Of a DNA stretch of 64,000 nt, positions 21,146 through 30,470 are shown piece by piece (positions within the stretch are counted from its first letter, which is position 1; each line of letters begins with the position of its first letter). Below the pieces are notes generated by a model. That model made no database searches. It saw only the letters and a list, made by a program, of their open reading frames with translations, and was not told the origin of the DNA. The stretch is taken from NCBI GenBank assembly GCA_024516035.1, contig CM044966.1:1478296-1542295 (forward strand), written 5' to 3'. The DNA comes from Bactericera cockerelli. Lineage: Eukaryota > Arthropoda > Insecta > Hemiptera > Triozidae. Made by a program: the position numbers and the translations under genes.

Positions 21146-21440
21146 TTTTTTAAAGATGAGTGTTTTATAGCCTTTTTTATTTCTTAGCCATGGAACAGAA
21201 GCTCTCGTAGACGCTTGTGGTCTGTGTTGTAGCCTGCCCATCCCGTAGTATGCCTCCCCTCTGATGGGCGAGAAGTGACATAATACTTCCCATTCAAGTG
21301 CTGGGTCAATACAAGCGCACCGAAAGGTATCCCTTACAAACATTTGTAAACGGATTTAGAGAACAATTTTTTTTGTTGGCTCGGGGGACCTCACCCGGGA
21401 TCTTTTGCTAGACAAGCGAGCGCTTAACCATGGAGCAAAT
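21146..21440 (-). mobile_element. SINE-A, near full length
   Basis: Tail poly(T), body and diverged tRNA-like head in reverse. Confidence 0.8.
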
Positions 21441-21831
21441 CGTTTAGTATTAGATAACCGAGGAAATGAGCTATAGGTTTCGGGGGCCCTTGTCAATTAT
21501 TAGCCTCGTTGTAAAGAGAGTGGTAGAAGTGCTGAGTTTACGATCGTTCGCGATGACGCCACCCTATGATGATTAGTAAGTAAAAAAAAGCATGGAAAAG
21601 TTTTAAATCACAAATATCGCAACATCCGACAGGTTAATATAACTGATAAAAAAAAAACTTCATGGAACTCATTATCGCTAAGAAAACAAAGATTAGATAC
21701 AAGTGTTCCACACTCATATTTGAGTGTGGAAGAGGCAGTCACTTTGGCAACGGGCTAGTGATTTGCATGGGGTTTGAATACTGGGGTTTGAATACTGGCT
21801 TCGTAAAAATCTATTCTGTACTTAAAAAGTT

Positions 21832-21990
21832 TGTCCCGTTAGCTCAGTGGTAAAGGCGGCACTGTGTGAATCCAAAGATTCCAGAGGTCGTGGGTTCAAA
21901 ACCCAGTCGGGACATGACAAGTTATCCTCCCATTTGGGATTGTTACCACATAATAATCCGTCTTGAAGCTGGGTCACCGGGGTGCGCCGT
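21832..21990 (+). mobile_element. SINE-C, 5' part
   Basis: A good head (GTTAGCTCAGTGGTAAAGGC) and body to TAATCCGTCTTG. Confidence 0.8.
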
Positions 21991-22007
21991 ACTAGGCCCT
22001 GTTGGTA

Positions 22008-22150
22008 ATAACCTCAGTAGCTTGATCGATAAGGCGGCAGACTTGCAATCGGAGGTCGGTGGTTCAAGTTCCAACTTAAGCAAGTATTTAGTAAAGCGAG
22101 TTTGAGTAATTGTGAAATCACAATAGTGATTAACTCTAGTATGATAACTT
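22008..22150 (+). mobile_element. SINE-F, full length
   Basis: AGTAGCTTGATCGATAAGGC, GGTTCAAGTTCCAA and a tail AGTAAAGCGAGTTTGAGTAA. Confidence 0.8.
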
Positions 22151-22244
22151 TTTTACTAGGCTATGATAGATTCATGGGTGCCAACTACCTCGATGTAAAA
22201 GATACAAAGTTTGCATGAAATTAAAGAAAATCATATAATAGATG

Positions 22245-22410
22245 GTGTGTGACCTTAGAATAGCTTGGAACTTATTTTGAAATGATGATTTCATGGAGCT
22301 AATCTCAGACATGACTCGTCACTACATCATGCTGCGATATCCATTGGTCAAGGGGTATTAGTCATAAGTGTCATTACATAAAACAACATGAGTCTATTAT
22401 CCTTAATAGT
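22245..22410. repeat. Repeat N
   Basis: Second copy of the repeat at 6469-6735. Confidence 0.5.
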
Positions 22411-23100
22411 TATGGTATACCTACATGTACATGTTTAGGTCCAACTTTATATTTTACTTATTTTCACCTCACATATTTTTGACCTTGTAATTATTTATCC
22501 AAACTGATTTTAAAAAAAAACCTTCTTTTGGCAAAAAATATTTATTTAACAGGCAAAACCGCTCGCTGAGCCAAAAAGTGCAGACTTCTGTGCAATCTGG
22601 TAGTTTGAAATCCTGAAATAGGCCTTTGAAACACGAAGGGCCGAATTATGAAACAGGATTAAATATCTAGAATTTGTTAATCCAAGCCAGTATCACATTA
22701 AAACTGATCAGTGATTGGTTGAAATTCCCACCAGAGCACATGTTAGTGTAGCATTGTTAAATTAATTCTGTTTCTTTATTGGGAGCTGGTGCGATTTACC
22801 GCACCAGCTTCCCCTATACACCTCTAAGTAAGCGTATAAACGTATAATATCACGTATGATATCACATATTATAGACAAAACAACTTCAACCATCTCATTA
22901 TGACGTCACAAAATCTTGTCCGACATAAAGTCTATGGAGTAGAAATCTTAGACCTGCCTGTCAAGGATTTCCGGAAACAGGCGAATCCGATTCGACTGGG
23001 AACCTATAATAAATTTATTTGTTGAAATAGTTTAGTTACAAGACAGAATACACACAGGCGGAATTAACCCAACACTTGTTGTTCTATTTCTCATCATGTT
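22410..23100. other. Spacer without recognisable gene
   Basis: Contains the dispersed motif AATTATGAAACAGGATTAA (22644). A short inverted pair GGAGCTGGTGCG...CGCACCAGCTTC lies at about 22781-22812. No gene seen. Confidence 0.4.
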
Positions 23101-23104
23101 TTAT

Positions 23105-23320
23105 CATGTCCCGGCAGGTCAGGGGTAAAAGCGGGGGTCTCGTAATCCAAAGGTCGCGGGTTCGAAGCACTATTATACTATACTTTTATTTATTTATTTT
23201 AAGATTATTGTGCCGCGGAACCGCTTTCGCATTACTTGAGGGCACTTTACCTTTACATCCGTGCAATTCCAGAGACGGAAAACTCGGTCAGAATTTTCCG
23301 CTCCGGCCGGGATTCGAATG
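23105..23320. mobile_element. tRNA-like head (plus) followed by SINE-J (minus)
   Basis: 23105-23165 reads TGTCCCGGCAGGTCAGGGGT to CGCGGGTTCGAAGC. 23205-23320 is SINE-J in reverse with GGAACCGCTTTCGCATTACT. Confidence 0.6.
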
Positions 23321-23479
23321 ATCTCATCACCAGTGAATCACTATGAGGAAGAATAGCGAAGGTGAGTAGGTTGTGTTGTAGATATACCTACTTATAATAT
23401 ATTACAATACCTACTTATACCCCATGAGTAATCAGTAATCAGTTGATTTATAGCTAAATACCTACCTGCCTATTGTTAT

Positions 23480-23523
<44 letters not shown>
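23480..23523. repeat. Poly(T) tract
   Basis: About 43 T residues with no retained element beside it. Confidence 0.8.
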
Positions 23524-23528
<5 letters not shown>

Positions 23529-23584
23529 GTTTCAAATATAGTTCCCAATACACAGTGAACGAAAAGTCCCAGAACGAATTTTTC

Positions 23585-23715
23585 ATGAGCGCGCATTTAG
23601 CTCAGTGGTTAAGCACTCGCTTGTCATGCGGAAGGTCCCGGTTCCGATCTCCCGTGCCGACTTATTTTGTATTCCTAATTTGGTTACGATTGTTTGTAAG
23701 GGACTTCACACAGAT
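23585..23715 (+). mobile_element. SINE-A 5' part
   Basis: Head TTTAGCTCAGTGGTTAAGCA and body to TTGTAAGGGAC. Confidence 0.75.
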
Positions 23716-23824
23716 GTAAGTGTAGGGAAAAACTCAATTTAGATACAACGTAGGCTTAGATATATTCTTTTTGCGTAATTGCAACATTGATTGATGTATG
23801 AAAAAAGCTATACTCATACTGACC

Positions 23825-23905
23825 CGTCATGTCCCGACTGGGTTTCGAACCCGCGACCTCTGAATTACCAGCCCGACGTGACCACTGAGTTACCGGGAAT
23901 GACTA
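23825..23905 (-). mobile_element. SINE-C head
   Basis: CATGTCCCGACTGGGTTTCG to the head end in reverse, with a changed anticodon arm. Confidence 0.65.
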
Positions 23906-23907
23906 TT

Positions 23908-23960
23908 ACTAATTGTTGTTGTTGTTGTTATTGTTGCTGTTGTAATTGTTGTTGTCATTA
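23908..23960. repeat. (TTG)n microsatellite
   Basis: A short interrupted TTG run. Confidence 0.75.
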
Positions 23961-24231
23961 AGTCTTTAGAATAAATTGAAGCTTCCGGTTATTTCTCATG
24001 ATTTATTTCCACATTAAATATTCCTAATGGAAAACTTTATAGAACCCAGATACATAAAAGTTGAAACATGTATTTTTCCAGGAAAAACAGAAAACAAATA
24101 TTCATGGCTTGGATGAGTTTAAAAGCAGTGCCTTCATGACGCTGACCATTTTATGATGGGTTTACTGGGAACATGAAATTTTAATTCTTTATGGCGACGA
24201 TATTTTGGGGACTTTTTGGGGAAGATATTGG

Positions 24232-24265
24232 CAAAAAGAAGATATTGGCCAATATCTTCTTTTTG
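24232..24265. repeat. Perfect 34-bp palindrome
   Basis: Half-site CAAAAAGAAGATATTGG is followed at once by its exact complement, with no spacer. Part of it (GAAGATATTGG) occurs once more just upstream. Confidence 0.85.
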
Positions 24266-24289
24266 TCTATTCAACAGTTACCTCCTCAT

Positions 24290-24430
24290 TTTTCCTCACA
24301 AGGTATGAGTGAACTTTAAATACAGAGCAAAAAAATCCAGTCCCTCCGAGGATCGAACCCAGATCACCATACGTGCAATGTCTAGTGCGCTAACTCACTC
24401 TGCCAAGGTGAGTACCGTGACCAGGTGACA
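24290..24430 (-). mobile_element. SINE-D
   Basis: TTTTTCCTCACAAGGTATGA to CTAACTCACTCTGCCAAGG. Confidence 0.75.
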
Positions 24431-24444
24431 TTCTAGTCACGATA

Positions 24445-24743
24445 CTCTCGTTGGCAGAGTGGTTAAGCACTCGCTTGCCATGCGGAAGGTCCCGGGTTCG
24501 ATCCCCGTGTCGTCAAAAATTTGTATTCTTATTTTGGTTACAATTGTTTGTAAGGCATACCTTCCGGTACGCTTGTGTTGACCCAGCATCTAAATGGGAA
24601 GTATTGTGTCACTTCTAGGCCATCAGAGGGAAGGCATACTACGAGATAAGCAGGCTACAACACAGACCACAAGCGTCTAGAGTAGCTCTTGTGTGAAATA
24701 AAAACGGCTTTGAAATACTCATCTTTAAAAAAAAAAAAAAAAA
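24445..24743 (+). mobile_element. SINE-A, full length
   Basis: Head TTAAGCACTCGCTTGCCATG, body and poly(A). Small changes in the body only. Confidence 0.85.
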
Positions 24744-24764
24744 TAGACAATAAATTAAATGAAA

Positions 24765-24935
24765 ATCACTGTCCCTTGCTGTCGCAACTTTCGCCACACC
24801 CAGTAGACAATAAATAATCAAAATGTAAATCACTCACCCTTGCTGTCACAAATTTCGCCACACCCAGTAGACAATAAATAAACGAAAAGTAAATCACTCA
24901 CCCTTGCTGTCGCAACTTTCGCCACACCCAGTAGA
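24765..24935. repeat. 66-bp tandem repeat carrying an exon end and splice donor
   Basis: Three units contain CCCTTGCTGTCGCAACTTTC and CACACCCAGTAGACAATAAA. The innermost overlaps the 3' end and GTGAGT donor of the candidate exon at 24898-25026. Confidence 0.8.
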
Positions 24936-25026
24936 GCAGCCAGGTGAGGACGCCAATGAAAACGGTGTACTGGTACACGGCGGCCAACAGACCCACCCGC
25001 TCCTCCTCTGGCTCCTCGGACGCCAT
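24898..25026 (-). CDS. Short membrane-anchored ORF or first coding exon, unknown function
   Basis: I do not recognise this gene. Starting at ATG 25026-25024 the frame gives 42 aa before TGA. It has an acidic N-terminus (MASEEPEEERVG), one hydrophobic stretch of about 22 residues rich in Trp/Tyr/Leu (AAVYQYTVFIGVLTWLLYWVW) and a basic end (RKLRQQG). That is the layout of a single-pass micropeptide or the N-terminal anchor of a longer protein. The stop overlaps a strong splice donor (GTGAGT, starting at 24901), so the exon may run on to a 3' exon I cannot identify. It is clearly GC-richer than its surroundings. The frame is open upstream, but only through a 23-bp minisatellite, so I chose the internal ATG. 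The exon's 3' end and donor are repeated in a 66-bp array. Confidence 0.5.
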   Translation of the reverse strand: MASEEPEEERVGLLAAVYQYTVFIGVLTWLLYWVWRKLRQQG

Positions 25027-25029
25027 TAG

Positions 25030-25190
25030 GGAGCCACTGGTGGTCTGAGTTTGGAGCCACTGGCGGTGTGAGTTTGGAGCCACTGGCGGTTTGAGTTTGG
25101 AGCCACTGGTGGTTTGAGTTTGGAGACACTGGCGGTTTGAGTTTGGAGCCACTGGCGGTTTGAGTTTGGAGCCACTGAAGAAAATGAGGC
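25030..25190. repeat. 23-bp minisatellite A
   Basis: About seven units of GGAGCCACTGGCGGTTTGAG type, period 23. Confidence 0.85.
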
Positions 25191-25224
25191 ACTGGACACA
25201 CACTCAGTGTGTCACAAATTAGTT

Positions 25225-25560
25225 AAGTTGGAGACACTGATGGTCCAAATTAGGGGACACTGGTGGTCCAAATTAGGAGACACTGATGGTCCAAATTAGG
25301 AGACACTAGTGGTCCAAATTAGGGGACACTGGTGGTCCAAATTAGGAGACAATGATGGTCCAAATTAGGAGACACTGATGGTCCAAATTGCGGTGTATTG
25401 ACGGTCTAGTCAAAGTTAAATAATTAATCTTCACTGATAGATCAAAAATGAGGCACAAGCACTGATGGTCCAAATTAGGAGAGATTAGTAATCAAAATTA
25501 AAAGACACTAGTGGTTCATATTAAGGTGTATTGACGGTTCAAGTTAGGTAGTACAACTGG
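25225..25560. repeat. 23-bp minisatellite B
   Basis: Units of GGAGACACTGATGGTCCAAA type, also period 23 and alignable with array A (GGAG-CACTG-GGT core). They decay toward 25560. Confidence 0.85.
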
Positions 25561-26660
25561 TGTAATTTAAGTTAGAAGGCATTTAATTAAAATTGGTAGT
25601 TCAAATAATTAGGAGGCACAAGCTGTTGAAGCTAGGAGGACATTATTTAGGTAGGAACCTATGTAGAACCTTGATAGAAAGGTTAAAAGGAGCTCTAGAT
25701 TTTTATATTTTTTTTTTTTTAATCTAAAAAAATCAATATTTAAATTTTATTAAAGAAAATGGAAAAGCTACACTTTTTTAAATTATTATTATTTTACTTC
25801 AATTAGGCGCACCAATTATCATATTAATTATTATTTATTGCACTAGTTGTGATTTAATGCTGCAATTTATTTAATGTACTTATTTAATGGTCACTGTTTT
25901 TTATGATTTAAGTAATACTCAGAAAGTATCAGAATGGTGATGATTTTTTTCTGTAAAAATTCTGTAAAATTGGTTCAAAAGAAATGAGACAGAATGAATT
26001 AATAGGTGCAGACAGAGGTCAGATTTTTATCAATCAATATTAATTGATTTATTTGAAATATTAAATTTAATATTTGCTTACTTAAACCTAAATTTATGTA
26101 AGTACCTATAATAAGAATATTATTTTATTTATTTTTATTCGTAAGTACCTATAATAAGAATTATTTTATTTATTTTTATTCTAAAAATCATCAATAATGT
26201 AAGTTTCTTCTTGACAACACTATGATGGTTTTAAATTGAATTTGATAAATTGGTAGATTTTAAATAAATAAATACCCAAAATAATATGATCTATTTCAAA
26301 CTTAAGATAGACTTATGTCGAAACTCAAGCAATAAACTCAGACTTTTACATACATACTCGTAATTAACTCTAATATGACTGATCTGTTTTTTTTTAAACT
26401 TAATAAAACTAAAAAAACTTTCCTTATTAGGAAAGTAAAAAAAGGTAAAAAATACATAAAAAAAGATAATACCGTATCTTACACTTTAATAAAATAATAA
26501 TAATAAATACCTAACGATAAAGTAGTATCTCGATAACAACACTCAAACCTTATGGAATGAGCTAATGAATTGGCTAGGAGGTATTTATCTGCCTGTTGGA
26601 AATAAGTTTACACATCTTATCTCTTATCTGTGCTAAAGTAGGTTCCCGTGAGCCAGCAAA
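25560..26660. other. AT-rich DNA without recognisable gene
   Basis: A unit of about 43 bp (GTAAGTACCTATAATAAGAA) is duplicated at 26100-26180. A palindrome CTTTCCTTATTAGGAAAG lies near 26415. No gene seen. Confidence 0.5.
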
Positions 26661-26679
26661 TCATCGAAATTAGTCATAT

Positions 26680-26870
26680 TGGACTGGTAGTCAAGTGGTT
26701 AGCGCGCTAGCCTGATAATCCAGGTTGCGCAGGGATCCGTTGGTTCAAATTCCACCCAGAGCGTGAATTTTTCTTCATTAATTTGAGTTTATGACCACAT
26801 AATAATGAGGGTTAGGTGGTAGGAAATGCTTTGAGCACCACCTCGCCTGGTGGTTACCTTTGAAAGTAAT
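26680..26870 (+). mobile_element. SINE-B copy 1 of 3
   Basis: Full head and body. A tail fragment remains. Confidence 0.85.
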
Positions 26871-26964
26871 GGCTGAACCATTATTTAGCTAAGAACTTAG
26901 GGCCGTATTATCAAACACGATTAGTTAATCTTAGCCGGCCCTTAGATTCTATCAGCTGACCGAT

Positions 26965-27182
26965 AGGTACACTGGTAGTCAAGTGGTTAACGCGCTGGTC
27001 TGGTAATCCAGGTAGCGTAGGGATCCGTTGGTTCAAATTCCACCCAGTGTATGAATTTTTTCTCATTAATTTGAGTTTGTGACCACATAATAATAAGAAT
27101 CTGATGGTTAGATGGTAGAAAATGCTAAGAGCATAAACCTGGCCTTGTTAACCTTCTACTATAGAGTGTTATTATTATTATT
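26965..27182 (+). mobile_element. SINE-B copy 2 of 3
   Basis: Full length, ending in (ATT)n. Confidence 0.85.
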
Positions 27183-27184
27183 AT

Positions 27185-27366
27185 AGTCAAGTGGTTTACG
27201 CGCTAGTCTGATATTCCCGGTTGCGTAGGGATCCGTTGGTTCAAATCTCACCCAGTGCGTGAATCTTTCTTCATTTATTTGAGTTTGTGACCACATAATA
27301 ATAAGATGCTTTGAGCATCCTGGCCTGGTGGTTACCTTCCACTAAATAGTGTTATTATTATTATTT
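27185..27366 (+). mobile_element. SINE-B copy 3 of 3
   Basis: Slightly shortened head. The ATT tail runs straight into the TTG tract. Confidence 0.8.
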
Positions 27367-27412
27367 TTAATTATGTTTATGGGAGTGTTTATTATTATTA
27401 TGGTTATTATGG

Positions 27413-27485
<73 letters not shown>

Positions 27486-27486
27486 G

Positions 27487-27549
<63 letters not shown>

Positions 27550-27575
27550 GTTGTTGTTGTTGTTGTTGTTGTTGT

Positions 27576-27633
<58 letters not shown>

Positions 27634-27684
27634 GTTGTTGTTGTTGTTGTTGTTGTTGTGTTGTTGGTTGTTGTTGTTGTGTTT

Positions 27685-27730
<46 letters not shown>

Positions 27731-27795
27731 GTTGTTGTGTTGTTGTTGTTTGTTGTTGTTTGTTGTTGTTGTTGTTGTGTTATTATTATTATATT
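27357..27795. repeat. (TTG)n microsatellite, about 430 bp
   Basis: Almost pure GTT repeat with single-base slips and TTATTA at both ends. The open frames across it encode only poly-Val, Leu or Cys and are not genes. Confidence 0.95.
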
Positions 27796-27944
27796 ATTAT
27801 ATTATGTTGAAAATAACTTTGCTTATATCTTATCTGTGCTTGAGCGAGCAAATCATCGCAATGAGTCATTGGACTAACAATATCGACATGGCTACGTGCA
27901 AGCCACAGGTGACTTGGTCATTGAAATAAACACATAAGACAGCC

Positions 27945-28205
27945 AGTCACCTTGGTCTAGCGGTAGCATGCTCGGCTTGCACTCCAGGTGAGCCGGGTTC
28001 GAATCCCGGCGGTGTCGAACTTTTTTCGGCTCTGTACTTTACGCCATAGGCAATAACCTCGCCCTTTAGTTAGGACATATGTATGCATATATTTTGTTTA
28101 TTTTTTTTTTTTCCCTGTTTATATTGATTTTGTTGATTTTGTATTTTAATTTTTACCATTATTTGTTTGTACATATATCTTCTTCTAATAAAGCGTTTCA
28201 TAATG
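27945..28205 (+). mobile_element. SINE-H, full length
   Basis: Head TAGCGGTAGCATGCTCGG with GGGTTCGAATCCCGGC. Body TTTACGCCATAGGCAATAAC and TTAGTTAGGACATATGTATG, T-rich 3' part and an AATAAA-like end. Confidence 0.8.
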
Positions 28206-28920
28206 ATACCCTAGCCTCGTGAGGACAATTAGGATGATTGTAGAGTGGGCACCGACCAGTGGCGGCGTCACTGAGATTAGTACAAGTCCCTGAAAGTACA
28301 ACAGTACTTAGAGGGATTTTCATCACTAAAAGAGACGATTTAACAAATAATGTTGAAATAAATCTTAATTTCTGTGATAAAGTCCCCAGTATTCTACAAT
28401 TATATATAACAGTATTAATAACTTGTTACCATTTGGATTTTAATATTATTATTATTTTTTTAATAATTTTAATGTTTTAATGTTAATTTTTTGTTCATTA
28501 CTTTGTATATTGGGTCCCCATGAGAATCGTAAATTTTAATAAAATAATTGTTGGATGCATCAATTTGGATTTCCTCCTCTCCTACTATGTGTATTGTTTT
28601 AAGTATCTGTGTCTGTGCACTTGAATCTATGGTCATCCATCATGACCACAATTCGCCAATTTTTAAAAACAAATAATCAGTCTACCGTCTCCAACTGCCG
28701 GAAAACTTCTAACCGCAATCGTGTCCTTTTTCCATTGAAAACATCTACCAGATTGACTAAAGGTAAGGTACATCATTATATCCTTTTTCTTTTGTCACCT
28801 TTCAATAATAATAATATTGGAACATGATGGATGGGTTTGATGGCAGAGATTGCCTCAGGAAATAATCACGCCCTTTGTCAATATTATTCTTGTCAATAAA
28901 GAGTTATTATATTATTATTA
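28205..28920. other. Decayed retroelement-like region
   Basis: 28205-28290 resembles the SINE-D body (CCTCGTGAGGACAATTAGGA, CCGACCAGTGGCGGC). 28820-28918 looks like a retroelement tail ending in ATT units. Confidence 0.4.
28634..28761 (+). other. Possible short exon with splice donor
   Basis: An open frame from ATG (MTTIRQFLKTNNQSTVSNCR) ends in AAAG followed by GTAAGG, a plausible donor. It is followed by a retroelement-like tail (to about 28918), so it may be part of a decayed element. I cannot name it. Confidence 0.15.
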
Positions 28921-28924
28921 TATG

Positions 28925-29580
28925 GATGTTTGGAGATATATGACGAATTAGCATTTTACCATGGAAATCGTCACGATTAACTCTTTCGGTAGAGGCGATA
29001 AGAAACTCCGTGCAAGTGGTCCATGTAGTATATCGTCGGCTGGAAGGTAAAACTGACCACCTGCATTTGGACAATTTTTCAGGAGAGCCGCGCAAAGTTT
29101 TGGCGTGGCGGGCCTTCCTGAAAAAACCTTCCCGGTGGACTGTTTTGCGCTCACAATTGAATTTTTCTACTTTATTGCATCGATAAAACCATAATTTCAC
29201 CAAATGAATCTTTAAATGTTGATTTCTTCATCGAAAAAAATCTCCACCAGTCTTGCAGGTAAAAATTGTTTTTCGCTTCTTCCAGCGCATATATGTTTGA
29301 ATACTACCGAACTTTTGATTTTTAGCCACTAGTTAGGTTGATTTCCGACCAGAGTAACGAAAAATCGAGAAATGGCCAACTGTCACTTGGTCAGTTTTAC
29401 CTTCTAGCTGATGATATACACTAATCGTATTCATTGGTTTTGTATTACGCCATACATTCCTGCCTGAATAATTTATTTTATTGGTTTTATCATTAGGCCA
29501 CATGAGACTGCTGGAAATACCTGTGCAAATAATTCCTATCTTCACCAGTGCCCTGTTCCAGAAACACTATCCACACTCAC
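28925..29580. mobile_element. Unclassified element with internal inverted repeat
   Basis: About 36 bp at 29027-29062 (ATATCGTCGGCTGGAAGGTA, AAACTGACCA) is repeated in reverse at 29386-29420. The minus-strand frame 28907-29203 is open but matches nothing I know. Confidence 0.45.
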
Positions 29581-29649
29581 AACCCTGAATTTCGCTTTTA
29601 TCCGTCACACAACGCACTCTGATTGGGTAATATGAATGAATTAATCAAT

Positions 29650-29828
29650 TATTTAAGATTCTCATTTACCCTCCATGCGCCGAAACTCACAAACTTGCTG
29701 CTCATATTAACCTCACCCAGCCTGTGTTCGACCGGAATGCCAGCACGAAGTCTTCACCTCGCTGGAAGTTTGCTTAACTTCGGTGATCCCATGAGAACCG
29801 GTGCATTCAACACGCCATCGACGTTGGC
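29650..29828 (-). mobile_element. 5S-SINE, partial body
   Basis: Body from CCCTCCAT onward and an older 5S head ending CATCGACGTTGGC. Confidence 0.75.
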
Positions 29829-29845
29829 TTTTTTTTTTTTTTTTT

Positions 29846-30005
29846 TAAGCTTTATTAGGAGGACAAACAGGCAACAGTATAAAATTAAGAAAAGAAAGAA
29901 GAAAAAAGAACAAACAATTGACAAAATAAAATAAGTAAAAAAGAAAAGAAAATAACAATAATGTCCTACCTAAAGGGCGGGGATATTGCCTGTGGCAATC
30001 TCTGA
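29846..30005 (-). mobile_element. SINE-H 3' part
   Basis: Reverse of the SINE-H tail, AAAGGGCGGGGATATTGCCT. Confidence 0.65.
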
Positions 30006-30034
30006 TTGACTCTTTGACAAAAGTCAAATTTTGA

Positions 30035-30235
30035 ACGAAACTTGACTGTTTGACTTCACAATTGACTGTTTGGCTTGAAACTTGACTGTTTGACTTCAAA
30101 ATTGACTGTTTGACTTCAAACTTGACTGTTTGACTTCAAACTTGACTGTTTGGCTTGAAACTTGACTGTTTGACTTCAAACTTGACTGTTTGACTTCAAA
30201 CTTGACTGTTTGACTTCACAACTTGACTGTTGCAA
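30035..30235. repeat. 20-bp minisatellite
   Basis: About ten units of CTTGACTGTTTGACTTCAAA with TTGG and CACA variants. Confidence 0.9.
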
Positions 30236-30470
30236 GGGAAGTTTAGAAGATTGTGAGAGTCTCTTCTGGAATGAGGCCATGATGTCTTGGGTAAATTTGA
30301 AGGGAAAACCCATGCAATTGACTAAAATGTAATTTAATGACCTGTAAATCTAGAAGATTAGTTTTAATGTCCTGAATTAATGGGACATCCCATTGATATT
30401 AAAAAGATTTATAGGTAGTTGGGATTTTTTTTTGTTTTTTTTTGTTTTTTTTTTTTAGGTGTATAACTTA

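Noticed and set aside
27349..27929. Three overlapping 147-154 aa ORFs
   Set aside because: They are frames through the TTG microsatellite and encode only Val, Leu or Cys runs.
30035..30235. CRISPR-like array
   Set aside because: The 20-bp units are contiguous with no unique spacers, and the setting is eukaryotic; it is a minisatellite.
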